Below, in pieces: positions 47,367 through 58,743 of a stretch of DNA of 64,000 bases. This stretch comes from Siphonodentalium dalli (taxonomy: Eukaryota > Mollusca > Scaphopoda > Gadilida > Siphonodentaliidae): contig CP136068.1 of assembly GCA_032622095.1 (NCBI GenBank), positions 118,717,509 to 118,781,508 on the forward strand. Direction: 5' to 3'. Under the pieces are notes generated by a model. That model was not told where the DNA came from. It saw nothing but the letters and a program-made list of their open reading frames with translations, and searched no databases. The stretch's first letter is position 1; each line of letters begins with the position of its first letter. Both the position numbers and the translations under genes were made by a program.

Positions 47367-48285
47367 CACTCTTCTGAACAGTCATGAATGTTGAAATACG
47401 TTTTATACACTCATAATGCGTTTTGTGAGCATTATCTCCAACAACAAGTGTGCCAATACGGGTACATATAACGCTTAGACAGTCAAAACGATTTGATTAT
47501 TTAATTACAACAAAGTCAATGGTATTCAATCGTCGGCATCTGGTTTCTCCTAGTGTTTGTCTTCCTGTCGTCTGCTCGGATTGGGTCTTCTCATGTCCTT
47601 ATGCATAGGGCGTGTCCACTCGTCATCTGCGTGGTTGATATCCGGTTGAGTTCGTCGGCCTGTCGTCTGCTTCGCTTCTTTGTTGGTCCATCGGGGTAGC
47701 GTTGTTAGAAATACAAGATTGTAATGTTTACCTTGTATTCCGATCAATGTTCCGGCTGGAGATCCTAGCTGTCTTCTTAGCGCCACGAGAGTCGTTGGTC
47801 ACATCTTGTAGCTCGCTGGGAACTGGGTATCGAGTCTCAGTTTGCTTCTTCATAAATACGCCTAGGAGATTATGACGGTCCAATGCGCCTTTCACGGCAC
47901 ATCAATATGAGCGTTCCTGGGTTAATCAAGCTAGCGTTGTTCTTCTATGTCTTCTTTATATTTCTCTTCTCGTACATCGTGCTGCATTAGATTCCAATAG
48001 TCATCTTCTCCGAGATATCTAGTATCGCTAATCCCGAAATTGTTCTGTTTACTCCCAGGTTGTTATTCACCATCACGCCGCGTTAGGTATGTACTACGTG
48101 TCCACTAAGCTGGTTCGGTATCCAGTGTTTCGCATGTCAACAAGGGTGTCGATATGTATAGTAAATCGTGTAGCCCCTATGAACTGGAGATTGTCTGTTT
48201 TCCTGTGTCGACGATTCTGTCCATGGGGTTGTCTTGGTACACAAGATCCAAAAGGTGCTAACCCAAGAATGCAAGCAGATACGTG
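47367..48285. other. GC-richer stretch, no gene recognised
   Basis: 47500-48260 is less AT-rich than its surroundings. A minus-strand ORF at 47786-47550 (MALRRQLGSPAGTLIGI...) starts from ATG and is strongly basic at its C-terminus, but no family or splice site is evident. It may be decayed retroelement coding sequence. Confidence 0.3.
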
Positions 48286-48750
48286 GCGACAGGGGGGGGG
48301 GGGTTGGTGTCTCTCACCCCCCCCCCCCCCCAAATTTGGTCAAATTTTTCAACAGTTGGTAATTTCACACCAACAATAGGTTGAAAATGTTCTTGTAGTT
48401 TGATTTTCAAACAATTTATTGGAGGGAATTAATTGTTTTTGGACCAATATTTGCATATTTTCCTATTTTTGGTAAAAATTTTGGATTGAAATTGTCATCA
48501 GTTGGAATTTATTGTCCAACCTCAGGGGTGGTGACAGGTTGGAAATTTTCAACACTTGGAAAGCTTGTGTCCTGGTTCCTCCACCGTGGCCAGTCAAAAA
48601 CTGCTAGTTAATTTAAGAAAACAATATTGTCATACATTTGGTCGTCAACATTGGCATTGGAATCGTCATCAGTTGGAAATTTTTCAACCTAAGTGGGGGT
48701 GTCAAGTTTGAAATTTCGAACTCTAGGAAGGATTGAGGCTAGTCTAAATG
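48286..48750. repeat. G-run/C-run pair followed by a direct repeat
   Basis: A run of about 12 G (48291-48303) is followed 13 bases later by about 15 C (48317-48331), able to pair with it. Then AATTGTCATCAGTTGGAA..CCAACCT..GGGGTG and a TTGGAAA..TTTCAAC motif recur at about 48490-48570 and 48665-48745, a direct repeat of about 90 bases. Confidence 0.6.
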
Positions 48751-49263
48751 CTAGGATATTGCGATTTTCTTATTCACATTTCCAAATTTTCGCACACCGG
48801 GCCGAACGATGGTCAGCCCGGTGTGTCTTGGATTTTTAGCCCGTAGCCTTGTGCATTTTTCTGGAGTTAGACCACTAGCTGTTAGGATTTATGCAATTTT
48901 TTAGGTTAAAATATCTTAATGTTCTCATACCGGGAATATAGAACCATGGTTATGAATATATAGGATATTAGGCCTGACCAATGATGTGCAAGGGTGGGGT
49001 GCAAAATGAATAATGCAAAACTTGTGTTTGGTCTGATTCTGATTCAAGGGGGTGCAGTTGGAATTTCCCCAAGGTGGACACCCACTCACTCCATCAGTCC
49101 TAAGATACTGAATATACATATAAAAAAATCCCGACAATAGGCCTCAGGATTCTTGAGATACAGTGTAATAAGTTAAGGGGGAGCATGTCATTTCGTACCC
49201 TGACCCGGTCAACTCGTAACCATCAGCTGAGTCATTTCGTATTCTCCGGTTTTATGACATGGT

Positions 49264-49341
49264 TAATGGACTCGCTACTGGACATTCGTGAACTAGATGG
49301 TCGAGGGCGTAGTTCACAAATGTCCAGTAGCGAGTTCATTA
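49264..49341. repeat. Palindrome of 78 bases
   Basis: TAATGGACTCGCTACTGGAC..GTGAACT pairs with AGTTCAC..GTCCAGTAGCGAGTTCATTA around a loop of about 16 bases. Non-coding. Confidence 0.85.
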
Positions 49342-49572
49342 GACAACTTAAAACACAGTGTTATAATATACAAGGAGAAATTACATTGATACAGATGAAA
49401 AATTCCAATAAATATCGATAAATGAGACGTTCACGAACCTTTTTTTGGGGGGGGGGGGGGGGAATAGTCCCTGACAGACAGCAAAACCACGCCCCTTGAC
49501 ATGGCTCGTGTGAGTGCAAACTGCACGTGGATTATGTCGTGGTGACAATTGTCCAGTACATATCTGTTCGAA

Positions 49573-50075
49573 ATTAAACTTCGATATACGCAAACATATA
49601 ATACAATATTTGTTTTCGCTGCAAATATAACTCTCGACTCAATTATTATTTAGGATAGTTTTTGTATCCACCCATATACCCTGTGCCAATGCATTCTCTT
49701 ATATATGCGAGTCGACCATAGGTCGCCTCGCATATATAAGAGAATGCATTGGCTTAACACATTTTTAAAATGATAAAATTGTCAAAGAATGTAGAAAAAT
49801 ATTATAAAAAATGTTAAAAAATGTAAGAAAAAATTATAAAATTGTTAAAGAATGTAAGAAAAAATGGTAAAAGTGTTAAAAAAAAGATTTTTTTTTAGGC
49901 CAATGCATTCTCTTATATATGCGATATGCGAGGCGACCTATGGTCGACTCGCATATATAAGAGAATGCATTGGCACAGGGCATAACTTCCATATACGCAA
50001 ACATATAATACAATATTTGTTTTCGCTGCAAATATAACTGTCGACTCAAATATAATTTAGGATAGTTTCGACTCG
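49573..50075. repeat. 85-bp direct repeat bracketing a double hairpin
   Basis: TATACGCAAACATATAATAC with about 65 following bases ending TTAGGATAGTTT occurs at 49575-49660 and again at 49993-50076 with few differences. The two copies directly flank the double-hairpin element. This could be a tandem duplication split by the insertion, or a terminal duplication belonging to a larger element. Confidence 0.85.
49685..49974. repeat. Double-hairpin element, copy 2 (best preserved)
   Basis: Hairpin 1 (49685-49753) has arms GCCAATGCATTCTCTTATAT and its inverse with a GTCGACCATAGGTCGCC centre. The spacer (TTAACACATT ... TTTTTTTAG, about 145 bases) contains imperfect AAAATTATAAAATTGTTAA-type repeats. 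Hairpin 2 (49899-49974) has the same arms. The outer flanks CCCTGT and ACAGGG are also inverted, so the whole unit is one nested palindrome. Each arm carries TATATAAG. Confidence 0.9.
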
Positions 50076-50076
50076 C

Positions 50077-51599
50077 GAATTATCAAATTAATATCGTTCG
50101 GCGCAGAAGATTATGATGAAGGGTTATGTTATGTTTGAATGTGATAGATAAAACTGGTATGCAAATTAACATGCTGGCTTTTCTGACCAGGAATTGTATT
50201 ACGTGGGGTTTATTAACTCCACCAGGTGTATACTGTGGCCCAAATTATAAAATTCCGTGGTCCCATGTAGGTTTTATGGGTTTTCAGGTTTATTAGTTTA
50301 AAAGTCGAACTGCGCGATCAGGAGGCCGGTCACCGATAAACGGTGTAGTTGGGAATTTCAATTTCGTTTATTGTCCTTTACATTATTATGTGAATAATGT
50401 TGATTTTTTGAGTTGTGACAAGCTATGTCAATTGCCAACAAAAGAAATTTAAAAGATAATTTGTAAGTCTTATATTTCAACTTTTATAGATATTTTTCGT
50501 TCTGCAGCCCACTGATGGTTGTGTTGTTATGGTTTTATAGTTCCAGTATGTAATAATTATGACCGCGTTAATTGCTTTCGATCTTTAGGTGTGAACAATG
50601 GCTGGACCATGCACTCTTGGCGGGAACACAATACTTCCGATTTTTTATCCGCATTTAGAAGCTTTCTGGTGTGGTGAATGAGAAACCTGCAGTAATAAGC
50701 CGTAGTTTTTTTGTAATAATTTGAAGGATTAGTTGTTTTAACGGAATTCTGAGGCGGTGAATTCATGTAACCAATATATTTTATATTATAATTTATATTT
50801 GTGGCTAATGATATGATCTTGGTGGTGTTACCATTTCTGACTATGGTTTTCTTGTAAGCACTGTGCAGATGATTTTTATTGTGGGCGGGTGTTAGAACTG
50901 AGCTATGTCTCGAATAGAGGTCCCCGTGGGAGTTCATTGTGCACACCTTGGTAGACATGACCATTCTAGATTACGACGTCGGCTTGTGGTATAAAGCATA
51001 GTCACGATTGGGAATCACGTGGTTTCGAGGTTGGTGAGTATCACACATTCATACGTGCAAACGCACAATGACATAACTGACAAAAACATAGCATTTTAAC
51101 CGTTACGAGCATATGCTAGTTTATTTAAAAAATAATTTGATACCTCATTTGTTTGGAAATACTCAGTAGTTTTCTATAACATTCTGACCAGTGGACCGGA
51201 GGTATGTTGATATGTTCTGACAATTGTCCAACAAATATCTAGTTTATTAACTCCTCGTTTTTAAATCGATTAAGATCCGACTATTTCAAAACGTTTGTAC
51301 TGAAACGGTCATCAATCGCAATGTTTCCAACAAAGATAGTGGGTGTGTTTATGGACAGCTTGAAAGTATGAGCTTTATGTATTATCTGTTCGTCTGTCGA
51401 TCGTCTTTTTATATTTTTGAGCATCCATTCAGCTGAAAAATAGACCATGAAAATTTATAGGCTAATTTTATAACTGAATGGAAGACTTCGTTCCGTAAAG
51501 ACAGAGTTAAAATGGACACATGCAAATTGGACCCGCAAACTCTGATATGTATGGTATACTTGTAAACCAACGTAGGATAATGTTTAAGTGGCCATTTAA
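50077..51599. other. Mostly unassigned sequence
   Basis: No supported gene. The minus-strand ORF at 50964-50557 overlaps the dispersed segment shared with 62.2-62.3 kb and has no recognisable family. See the short candidate at 50813. Confidence 0.3.
50813..50853 (+). other. Signal-peptide-like start duplicated at 62.29 kb
   Basis: An ATG at 50813 begins MILVVLPFLTMVFL and meets a CTT|GTAAGC donor-like site at 50854. The flanking 100 bases, including CCAATATATT..TAT and ATGATCTTG..G.GTTACCATTT, match 62230-62335. It could be a duplicated first exon or a piece of a dispersed repeat. No following exon was found. Confidence 0.2.
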
Positions 51600-52037
51600 A
51601 GGCGCACTTAATTTTCGAACTACAGATCACATATATAAATATATGCAAAATATTGTATTATCAATTTATCCTGTGTAATAAACTGTGAACATGCTGTTTT
51701 TGTTGAGTTACCGACGTGTTTCAGTTTCATCTGGATTGCACTGTAAAGTGTATTATTTTCAATGGAGGGGGAATAACTCTATATCTTAAATATAGAGTTA
51801 TTCCCCTTCCATTGAAAATACATTTTTAGTTTGAATCATGTTGCATTCCAGGAGTCATAATGGGGGGAAATCTTTCTGTGATTTCAGTTTTTCTATTTCT
51901 CTATGGGCATCTTCTGAGACACAACATTTTCAAACGGTGATGTATTATAGTATTTTAATCATATTTTATGGCATAGACAGTTATTAAACCCGTATATCAA
52001 GCCACTATAATTGGGGACTCGAAAATTAAGTGGGCAA
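51600..52037 (+). mobile_element. TTAA-flanked MITE, copy A (438 bp)
   Basis: TTAA at 51596-51599 and at 52038-52041 flanks inverted termini AGGCGCACTTAATTTTCGAA and the inverse of TTGCCCACTTAATTTTCGAG. Internally it holds one copy of the 47-bp subterminal unit (about 51617-51662), a GTTGAGTTACCGACGTGTTT block, a central hairpin at about 51769-51807 (GGGGAATAACTCTATAT and its inverse) and a block including GGGCATCTTCTGAGACACA. No ORF. A TTAA target is characteristic of piggyBac-type transposition, though these termini are not ones I recognise. Confidence 0.8.
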
Positions 52038-52105
52038 TTAACCATGGTGCATGTTTCGTATGTCTAGGCTAGAGAAGTGGGACCATCTCGGTGGTGGAAT
52101 GACCA

Positions 52106-52396
52106 ATGTGTAAGTATGTTTCAACTGTTCTTTTTTCTATATGTTTGTGTTATGCCATTCATCATGTAACTCGTCATACGATGGAGGATAGAAATAAATA
52201 TATAAAGCGCACATGTGCAAATTTATGTAATCCACCAAAGTGGAATTTCGGAAAAAGCAGACATTTACGCGGATGCAATGTCCCATATAGAATAGTTGTA
52301 ATTTCAAGAAAACCCCCGATGAGAAATACCAACTTTTCTCTAAGTCTAAAATCCCGTACATATAATGTCCAATGTTGTACGTTTGTCGATTGCTAA
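52106..52396 (+). CDS. Candidate small secreted cysteine-rich protein
   Basis: A 96-codon ORF from a true ATG. The first 17 residues (MCKYVSTVLFSICLCYA) look like a signal peptide. The remainder is basic with six cysteines, in CANLCNPPKWNFG, LRGCNVPYR and NVQCCTFVDC segments, ending in Cys before TAA... the stop lies at 52394-52396. An AATAAA lies about 50 bases after the stop (near 52443). The gene would start just 68 bases after MITE copy A. Against it: no family recognised, GTAAGT occurs just after the ATG and could be a donor, and the composition of the second half is not distinctive. Possible roles such as defence peptide or matrix protein are not supported by any motif. Confidence 0.3.
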   Translation: MCKYVSTVLFSICLCYAIHHVTRHTMEDRNKYIKRTCANLCNPPKWNFGKSRHLRGCNVPYRIVVISRKPPMRNTNFSLSLKSRTYNVQCCTFVDC

Positions 52397-53004
52397 GATA
52401 ATTATTGTCATGTACTATCTGTACTGACGATGTTCAAATATAAAATAAATTATTTCCCGACAAGTCTACTTTGGTGAACTGGTTCAAATGAAGTTTCCCG
52501 GCCTTTGGTCTTGAACTTGCACTGGCGGGTGCAGTTGGAAATACAAAATTGGACATCCATCAACGATGACCCTCTGCAGCAAAAGCTGGAGCCACCCACG
52601 AACTTGGTCCGCCCGCAATTTCACTCATTCACTTGCCAATAGAGTTACTGGGCTTTGATTAGAAATCCCGATATTTTTTATAAAAGTCACATTGGACTGA
52701 GTCAATATGAATTGTTAAATTGGACTTCTCTGAAGTCAGGCAATATATTATTGACACTTTCGGCGTCCAGTATGACTTTTTCCCGGATTATCATGTGACG
52801 GCTATATAATTGCACAATCAGAAAGAGTGTTAGTAAAGTAGTGGATAATAATTTTAATAAATTTAAATGGCTGCGCTGGTGGTTGCAAAACGATAGGAAT
52901 AGACATTTGATTAGGGTCATTTTGCAACAACACACTTAGCCATTATAAAAATAGTCATGGGCCCCTTATCATCAGATTCCAAAAACAACAACACTTCTTC
53001 AAAA
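52397..53004. other. No gene recognised
   Basis: Contains the AATAAA near 52443 that may belong to the preceding ORF. No repeat family assigned. Confidence 0.3.
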
Positions 53005-53330
53005 GAGGCTTTAGTTATCAGAATCGATTAATTACCAAAAAAACTCTAGTATAATTTTTTTACAAAACGTGTTATATATCAACATTTTTTGTTCAACGCA
53101 ATTTGGTAGATCGAGAGCATGTCGGTCGGCTCGTCGAATATTTGCCAGGCCGCCAAATATTCCAGGTGGTGAAAAATAACAGATTTAAAAAATCGCTACC
53201 TGATTACTCTCAGCTTTGTTGGGTGGATTCCTCGACTCGAATCAAATATAGTTTTACCCCCAACGCCAAATAGATAGTAATTTAGGAGCGTTAGTTCGGA
53301 TTATGTATCTTTAAAACACAGCTCCTTTGT
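53005..53330 (+). repeat. Dispersed 0.3-kb repeat, copy 2
   Basis: Matches 60429-60760 in the same orientation and 22995-23385 inverted. Shared blocks include GTTATCAGAATCGATTAATT, GCAACGCAATTTG-like, ATATCGGTCGG-like, CAGGCCGCCAAATATTC and TGGATTCCTCGACTC. The end, AAACACAGCTCCTTTGTTCT, recurs at 63928-63950 just outside MITE copy D. Confidence 0.8.
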
Positions 53331-53865
53331 TCTACTTCGATCTTCTATTTTCCCGAATGTCCACTTCGTAATCTGATAGTTCCTATCACTAACGAGTCCT
53401 AAGTGAGACCTCTGACAGATATATACATAGCGCACGTGACAACGCCTGCAACGAAGAACGTTTGCATAGTTCTTATGAAACCCACGCAATCCATTTTCTT
53501 GGCGTGTATCTCGTTTGCATTAATTGCGTCTGTTTCCCGCATGACTTTCACAACAAACATGAACTTTATAAATATAAGATACAAATGATACTTGTGTCAA
53601 ATACATGAGCCATGTTTGACGCTGGGAGAACATTAAACATAGTATCGGAGACCACGTGGATTTCAAAATCTGACCTAGAATCGGGAATTAGCCCCGCCCC
53701 CGTCATCGGATTCGGATTCTGAATCCAGATTCTCACCAAATAACGACTCTGGTAAAAGGCAGGTGTATCACACTGCAATAAACCCGGTCGCTAAATCTAG
53801 GATGTTCCATGGTACACTTTATCCGATCGAGTAGATTGTTCCAATTTCACAGGGTGCAATTTTTA
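53331..53865. other. No gene recognised
   Basis: The plus-strand run after ATG near 53478 (MKPTQSIFLACISFALIASV) is signal-peptide-like but stops at TGA after 37 codons without a donor. No other feature supported. Confidence 0.3.
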
Positions 53866-54579
53866 GTATTTCGAGATTTTTCACAAAATACACGATGAAC
53901 ATGTAAGTTGAAAAAATTTCATTTTACACAACATCAGATAAGTCCGCTATAACATAACAACGAAAATTGTCATTTTATATTATATGCATCAGGGACTTTC
54001 ATGTCATCTTGGGTCGTCAAAGGAGAAAACGCACATTCTCATCTTAACTGGTTGTGGCGTGTCCATGTAAACTGCCTGGCCATAACTAAAATGTTATCTG
54101 GTATGCAATTATTGTGTTCGTATTATGCTGTCACGTTACGTTTGTCAAAAACTGTTTTCTTATTATAAATTATGTTCCGTCTTTGAATCGACATGACATC
54201 GTCGACCAATCGTGGTATTCTGAATCGAATTACTGACATGTGTACTATTAAAGTGCCATTCATGTGTGTGTCACACAAACGAATGAATGGGAGCGGAGAC
54301 AACAACAGCTATATGCATGAGCATGGTCTGACTTTGATATTAAATGAGGGGAAAGGGTCCCAATTGCAAAGTTTCATGCTTCCTGACACACAATTTCAAA
54401 ATAAATTTTAGTCATAGTTCATATTCTTGATTTCTCTGCGAGTGTTATTTTGCAAGACTCCGTGCATGTCCTAATATATAGGTCATATCGTCCTTGACAA
54501 TGTAGATACTTCTAACTATAATAACATTCAAGTTGATGCCAGCAGCGGATCACCGGAATTTCGTATCCTACTATTTTAA

Positions 54580-56377
54580 AGGCCCACTTAAATTTCGAGC
54601 CACTATTTTTGTATAGTGAGAATAGTGACTTGATATAAGGTTTTAATAACAATCTATGCCATAAAATATAATTAAAATACTATAATTCATCACCATTTGA
54701 AACGAGTGTGTCTCAGAAGATGCCCATAGAGGGATAGAAAACAGCTGAAAGATTCCCCACGTTAATGCAACAGAATTCAAACTAAAGATGTATTTTGAAT
54801 GAACGGGGAATAACTCTATATTTAAGATATAGAGTTATTCCCCTTCCGTTGAAAATAATACACTTTTTACTACAATCTAGATGAAACGTCAGCACAAAAA
54901 CACGTCGGTAACTCAACAAAAACAACATGTTCACAGTTTATTACACCGGTTAAGTTGATAATACAATGTTTTGGAGCTTCCTTTTTCAACTGGTATATAA
55001 TATCAATATGGCATATGTTTTATATATGTGATGTGGGGGTTCATGGTATATATAATATGGCATATGTTTTATATATGTGATGTGGGGGTTCATGGTATAT
55101 AATATGGCATATGTTTTATATATGTGATGTGGGGGTTCATGGTATATAATATGGCATATGTTTTATATATGTGATGTGGGGGTTCATGGTATATAATATG
55201 GCATATGTTTTATATATGTGATGTGGGGGTTCATGGTATATAATATGGCATATGTTTTATATATGTGATGTGGGGGTTCATGGTATATAATATGGCATAT
55301 GTTTTATATATGTGATGTGGGGGTTCATGGTATATAATATGGCATATGTTTTATATATGTGATGTGGGGGTTCATGGTATATAATATGGCATATGTTTTA
55401 TATATGTGATGTGGGGGTTCATGGTATATAATATGGCATATGTTTTATATATGTGATGTGGGGGTTCATGGTATATAATATGGCATATGTTTTATATATG
55501 TGATGTGGGGGTTCATGGTATATAATATGGCATATGTTTTATATATGTGATGTGGGGGTTCATGGTATATAATATGGCATATGTTTTATATATGTGATGT
55601 GGGGGTTCATGGTATATAATATGGCATATGTTTTATATATGTGATGTGGGGGTTCATGGTATATAATATGGCATATGTTTTATATATGTGATGTGGGGGT
55701 TCATGGTATATAATATGGCATATGTTTTATATATGTGATGTGGGGGTTCATGGTATATAATATGGCATATGTTTTATATATGTGATGTGGGGGTTCATGG
55801 TATATAATATGGCATATGTTTTATATATGTGATGTGGGGGTTCATGGTATATAATATGGCATATGTTTTATATATGTTATGTGGGGGTTCATGGTATATA
55901 ATATGGCATATGTTTTATATATGTGATGTGGGGGTTCATGGTATATAATATGGCATATGTTTTATATATGTGATGTGGGGGTTCATGGTATATAATATGG
56001 CATATGTTTTATATATGTGATGTGGGGGTTCATGGTATATAATATGGCATATGTTTTATATATGTGATGTGGGGGTTCATGGTATATAATATGGCATATG
56101 TTTTATATATGTGATGTGGGGGTTCATGGTATATAATATGGCATATGTTTTATATATGTGATGTGGGGGTTCATGGTATATAATATGGCATATGTTTTAT
56201 ATATGTGATGTGGGGGTTCATGGTATATAATATGGCATATGTTTTATATATGTGATGTGGGGGTTCATGGTATATAATATGGCATATGTTTTATATATGT
56301 GATGTGGGGGTTCATGGTATATAATATGGCATATGTTTTATATATGTTATGTGGGGGTTCGAAAATTAAGTGGGCCT
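54580..56377 (-). mobile_element. TTAA-flanked MITE, copy B (1798 bp) with minisatellite
   Basis: Flanked by TTAA at 54576-54579 and 56378-56381. Termini are AGGCCCACTTAAATTTCGAG and the inverse of AGGCCCACTTAATTTTCGAA. In inverted orientation relative to copy A, it has the same body, including the central hairpin at about 54810-54845. The single subterminal unit of copy A is here expanded to 29 units, so the array makes up about three quarters of the element. Confidence 0.85.
54992..56357. repeat. 47-bp minisatellite, 29 units
   Basis: The GGGGG landmark is at 55035, 55084 and then every 47 bases to 56353. A unit contains GGTATATAATATGGCATATG, TTTTATATATGTGATG and TGGGGGTTCAT. The first unit has extra bases. 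Most units are identical. A G-to-T variant (GTTATG for GTGATG) occurs at unit 19 and at the last unit, which runs directly into the terminal repeat. Confidence 0.95.
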
Positions 56378-56690
56378 TTAATATGATCTGCATGGCGCAA
56401 TTTATCGACTTGAAAGACAAATCCATTTGAATTTGTCGTACCCCGTGTTACTGCATGAGTATGGTCATGCTAAGCCGGTCATGTCGATATAATATATGTA
56501 TGTGGCGAGGGATTTTACGGCGTGGGTATATATTACAATAATTATTTTACTTCTCTGAACCTTAGCATTAGGTGCCAGCTACATGTATCAAATCTTTGAG
56601 TGAGCTATTAGTTTTCGCGTTGTTATTTTGATGAAACAGAATGAGTGTGTCTACCAGATGACATTCAATTGACATGTCATGCCACTGGAG

Positions 56691-57229
56691 TAGGGTCCTG
56701 CGAATATTCGATATTCGATTCGAGATTCGATTCGAAAGTCAAATTCGATTCGAATTCGAGTCGAAGTTTCCAACTCGAAATTTCGAATATATATGGATGA
56801 AATTATTAGCTGCTTACGAACACGTACACACGTCGATCTTAGCTGTTTCTGTGTCATTTAATTCCCTAAAATTATGAATATGTGCGCTTTATAATTCTTA
56901 TTGTACATCACGAATGTACGCATGCTATTAAATATATTTATGACCAGTAATTAGCAACCAGATTAGGACCACTAAATACGTCTGAATTCTAGCTTTGAAA
57001 TCGCCGTTGGACCGACGACGCACGTAAATTATAATAACTATGAGACTGAGCAACTGCTAGCGTTATTCGCCGACTGTCTATCTCAGGTTCCGCGTTATTT
57101 GTATGTGACATCGTTGATGATGTAAACTTCACGTGTTTCAGGGGTCGAAAGTGCATGTTGGTGGAGTTTTCTTTTGAAGTTGACTGTCAGTTTCGGAGCG
57201 TTCCTTTGGCACTTGACAATAAGTCGTCC
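56691..57229. other. Spacer between duplication copies
   Basis: Unique relative to the two copies. Around 56703-56790 it has imperfect ATTCGATTCGA repeats that give open frames on both strands by chance. No gene recognised. Confidence 0.4.
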
Positions 57230-57953
57230 GTATTTCAAGATTTTTCACAAAATACACGAGGAACATGTAAGTTGAAAAAAATTCATTTTACACAACATCA
57301 GATTAGTCCGCTATAACATAACAACGAAAATTGTCATTTTATATTATATGCATCAGGGACTTTCATGTCATCTTGGGTCCTCAAAGGAGGAAACGCACAT
57401 TCTCATCTTAACTGGTTGTGGCGTGTCCATGTAAACTGCCTGGCCATAACTAAAATGTTATGAGGAATGTCTGGTATGTAATTATTATTTTCGTATTATG
57501 CTGTCACGTTACGTTTGTCAAAAACTGTTTTCTTATTATAAATTATGTTCCGTCTTTGAATCGACATGACATCGTCGACCAATCGTGGTATTCTGAATCG
57601 AATTACTGACATGTGTACTGTTACAGTGGCATTCATGTGTGCGTCACACAAACGAATGAATGGGAGCGGAGCCAACAACAGCTATATGCATGAGCATGGT
57701 CTGACTTTGATATTAAATGAGGGGAAAGGGTTCCAATTGCAAAGTTTCATGCTTCCTGACACACAATTTCAAAATAAATTTTAGTCATAGTTCATATTCT
57801 TGATTTCTCTGCGAGTGTTATTTTTGCAAGACTCCTTGCATGTCCTAATATATAGTCCATATCGTCCTTGACAATGTAGATACTTCGAACTATAATAACA
57901 CTCAAGTTGATGCCAGCAGCGGATCACCGGAATTTCGTATCCTACTATTTTAA

Positions 57954-58743
57954 AGGCCCACTTAAATTTCGAGCCACCGATTATTTTTGTATAGTGAGAA
58001 TAGTGACTTGATATAAGGTTTTAATAACAATCTATGCCATAAAATATTATTAAAATACTATAATTCATCACCATTTGAAACGCGTGTGTCTCAGAAGATG
58101 TCCATAGAGGGATAGAAAAGAGCTGAAAGATTCCCCACGTTAATGCAACAGAATTCAAACTAAAGATGTATTTTCAATGAACGGGGAATATAGAGTTATT
58201 CCCCTTCTGTTGAAAATAATACACTTTTTACCACAATCTAGATGAAACTGAAGCACAAAAACACGTCGGTAACTAAACAAAAACAACATGTTCATAGTTT
58301 ATTACACCGGTTAAGTTGATAATACAATGTTTTAGAGCTTCCTTTTTCAACTGGTATATAATATGGCATATGTTTTATATATGTGATGTGGGGGTTCATG
58401 GTATATAATATGGCATATGTTTTATATATGTGATGTGGGGGTTCATGGTATATAATATGGCATATGTTTTATATATGTGATGTGGGGGTTCATGGTATAT
58501 AATATGGCATATGTTTTATATATGTTATGTGGGGGTTCATGGTATATAATATGGCATATGTTTTATATATGTTATGTGGGGGTTCATGGTATATAATATG
58601 GCATATGTTTTATATATGTTATGTGGGGGTTCATGGTATATAATATGGCATATGTTTTATATATGTGATGTGGGGGTTCATGGTATATAATATGGCATAT
58701 GTTTTATATATGTTATGTGGGGGTTCGAAAATTAAGTGGGCCT
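57954..58743 (-). mobile_element. TTAA-flanked MITE, copy C (790 bp)
   Basis: Flanked by TTAA at 57950-57953 and 58744-58747. Same body as copy B. The central hairpin has lost one arm (only GGGGAATATAGAGTTATTCC remains near 58183-58202). Eight 47-bp units. Confidence 0.85.
58352..58723. repeat. 47-bp minisatellite, 8 units
   Basis: GGGGG landmarks run from 58390 to 58719 at exact 47-base spacing. Units 4, 5, 6 and 8 carry the GTTATG variant that is rare in the longer array. Confidence 0.95.

Larger units (their letters stand above)
53866..56690. repeat. Segmental duplication, left copy
   Basis: Starts at GTATTTCNAGATTTTTCACA and ends at GTCATGCCACTGGAG. It aligns with 57230-59056 across its length with scattered substitutions. 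It includes MITE copy B. The left copy is about 1.0 kb longer, almost entirely from 21 extra 47-bp units. The ORFs on either strand inside it (for example 54123-54305) are shared by both copies but have no recognisable motif. Confidence 0.9.

Noticed and set aside
52702-52935. Minus-strand ORF with a signal-anchor-like segment (LLKLLSTTLLTLFLIVQLYS)
   Set aside because: It could be the N-terminus of a type II membrane protein, but there is no donor site before the stop, no partner exon and no family match.
53478-53588. Signal-peptide-like ORF MKPTQSIFLACISFALIASV
   Set aside because: Stops after 37 codons with no donor and no following domain. Hydrophobic runs are common by chance in AT-rich sequence.
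54123-54411. ORFs conserved between the two duplication copies as a gene pair
   Set aside because: Conservation is explained by recent duplication, both strands are open over the same stretch, and no motif is present.
55000-56350. 47-bp array as a CRISPR array
   Set aside because: Units are contiguous with no unique spacers and the context is eukaryotic.
56703-56790. Opposed ORFs over the ATTCG-rich stretch
   Set aside because: The open frames on both strands come from the simple ATTCGATTCGA repeat.
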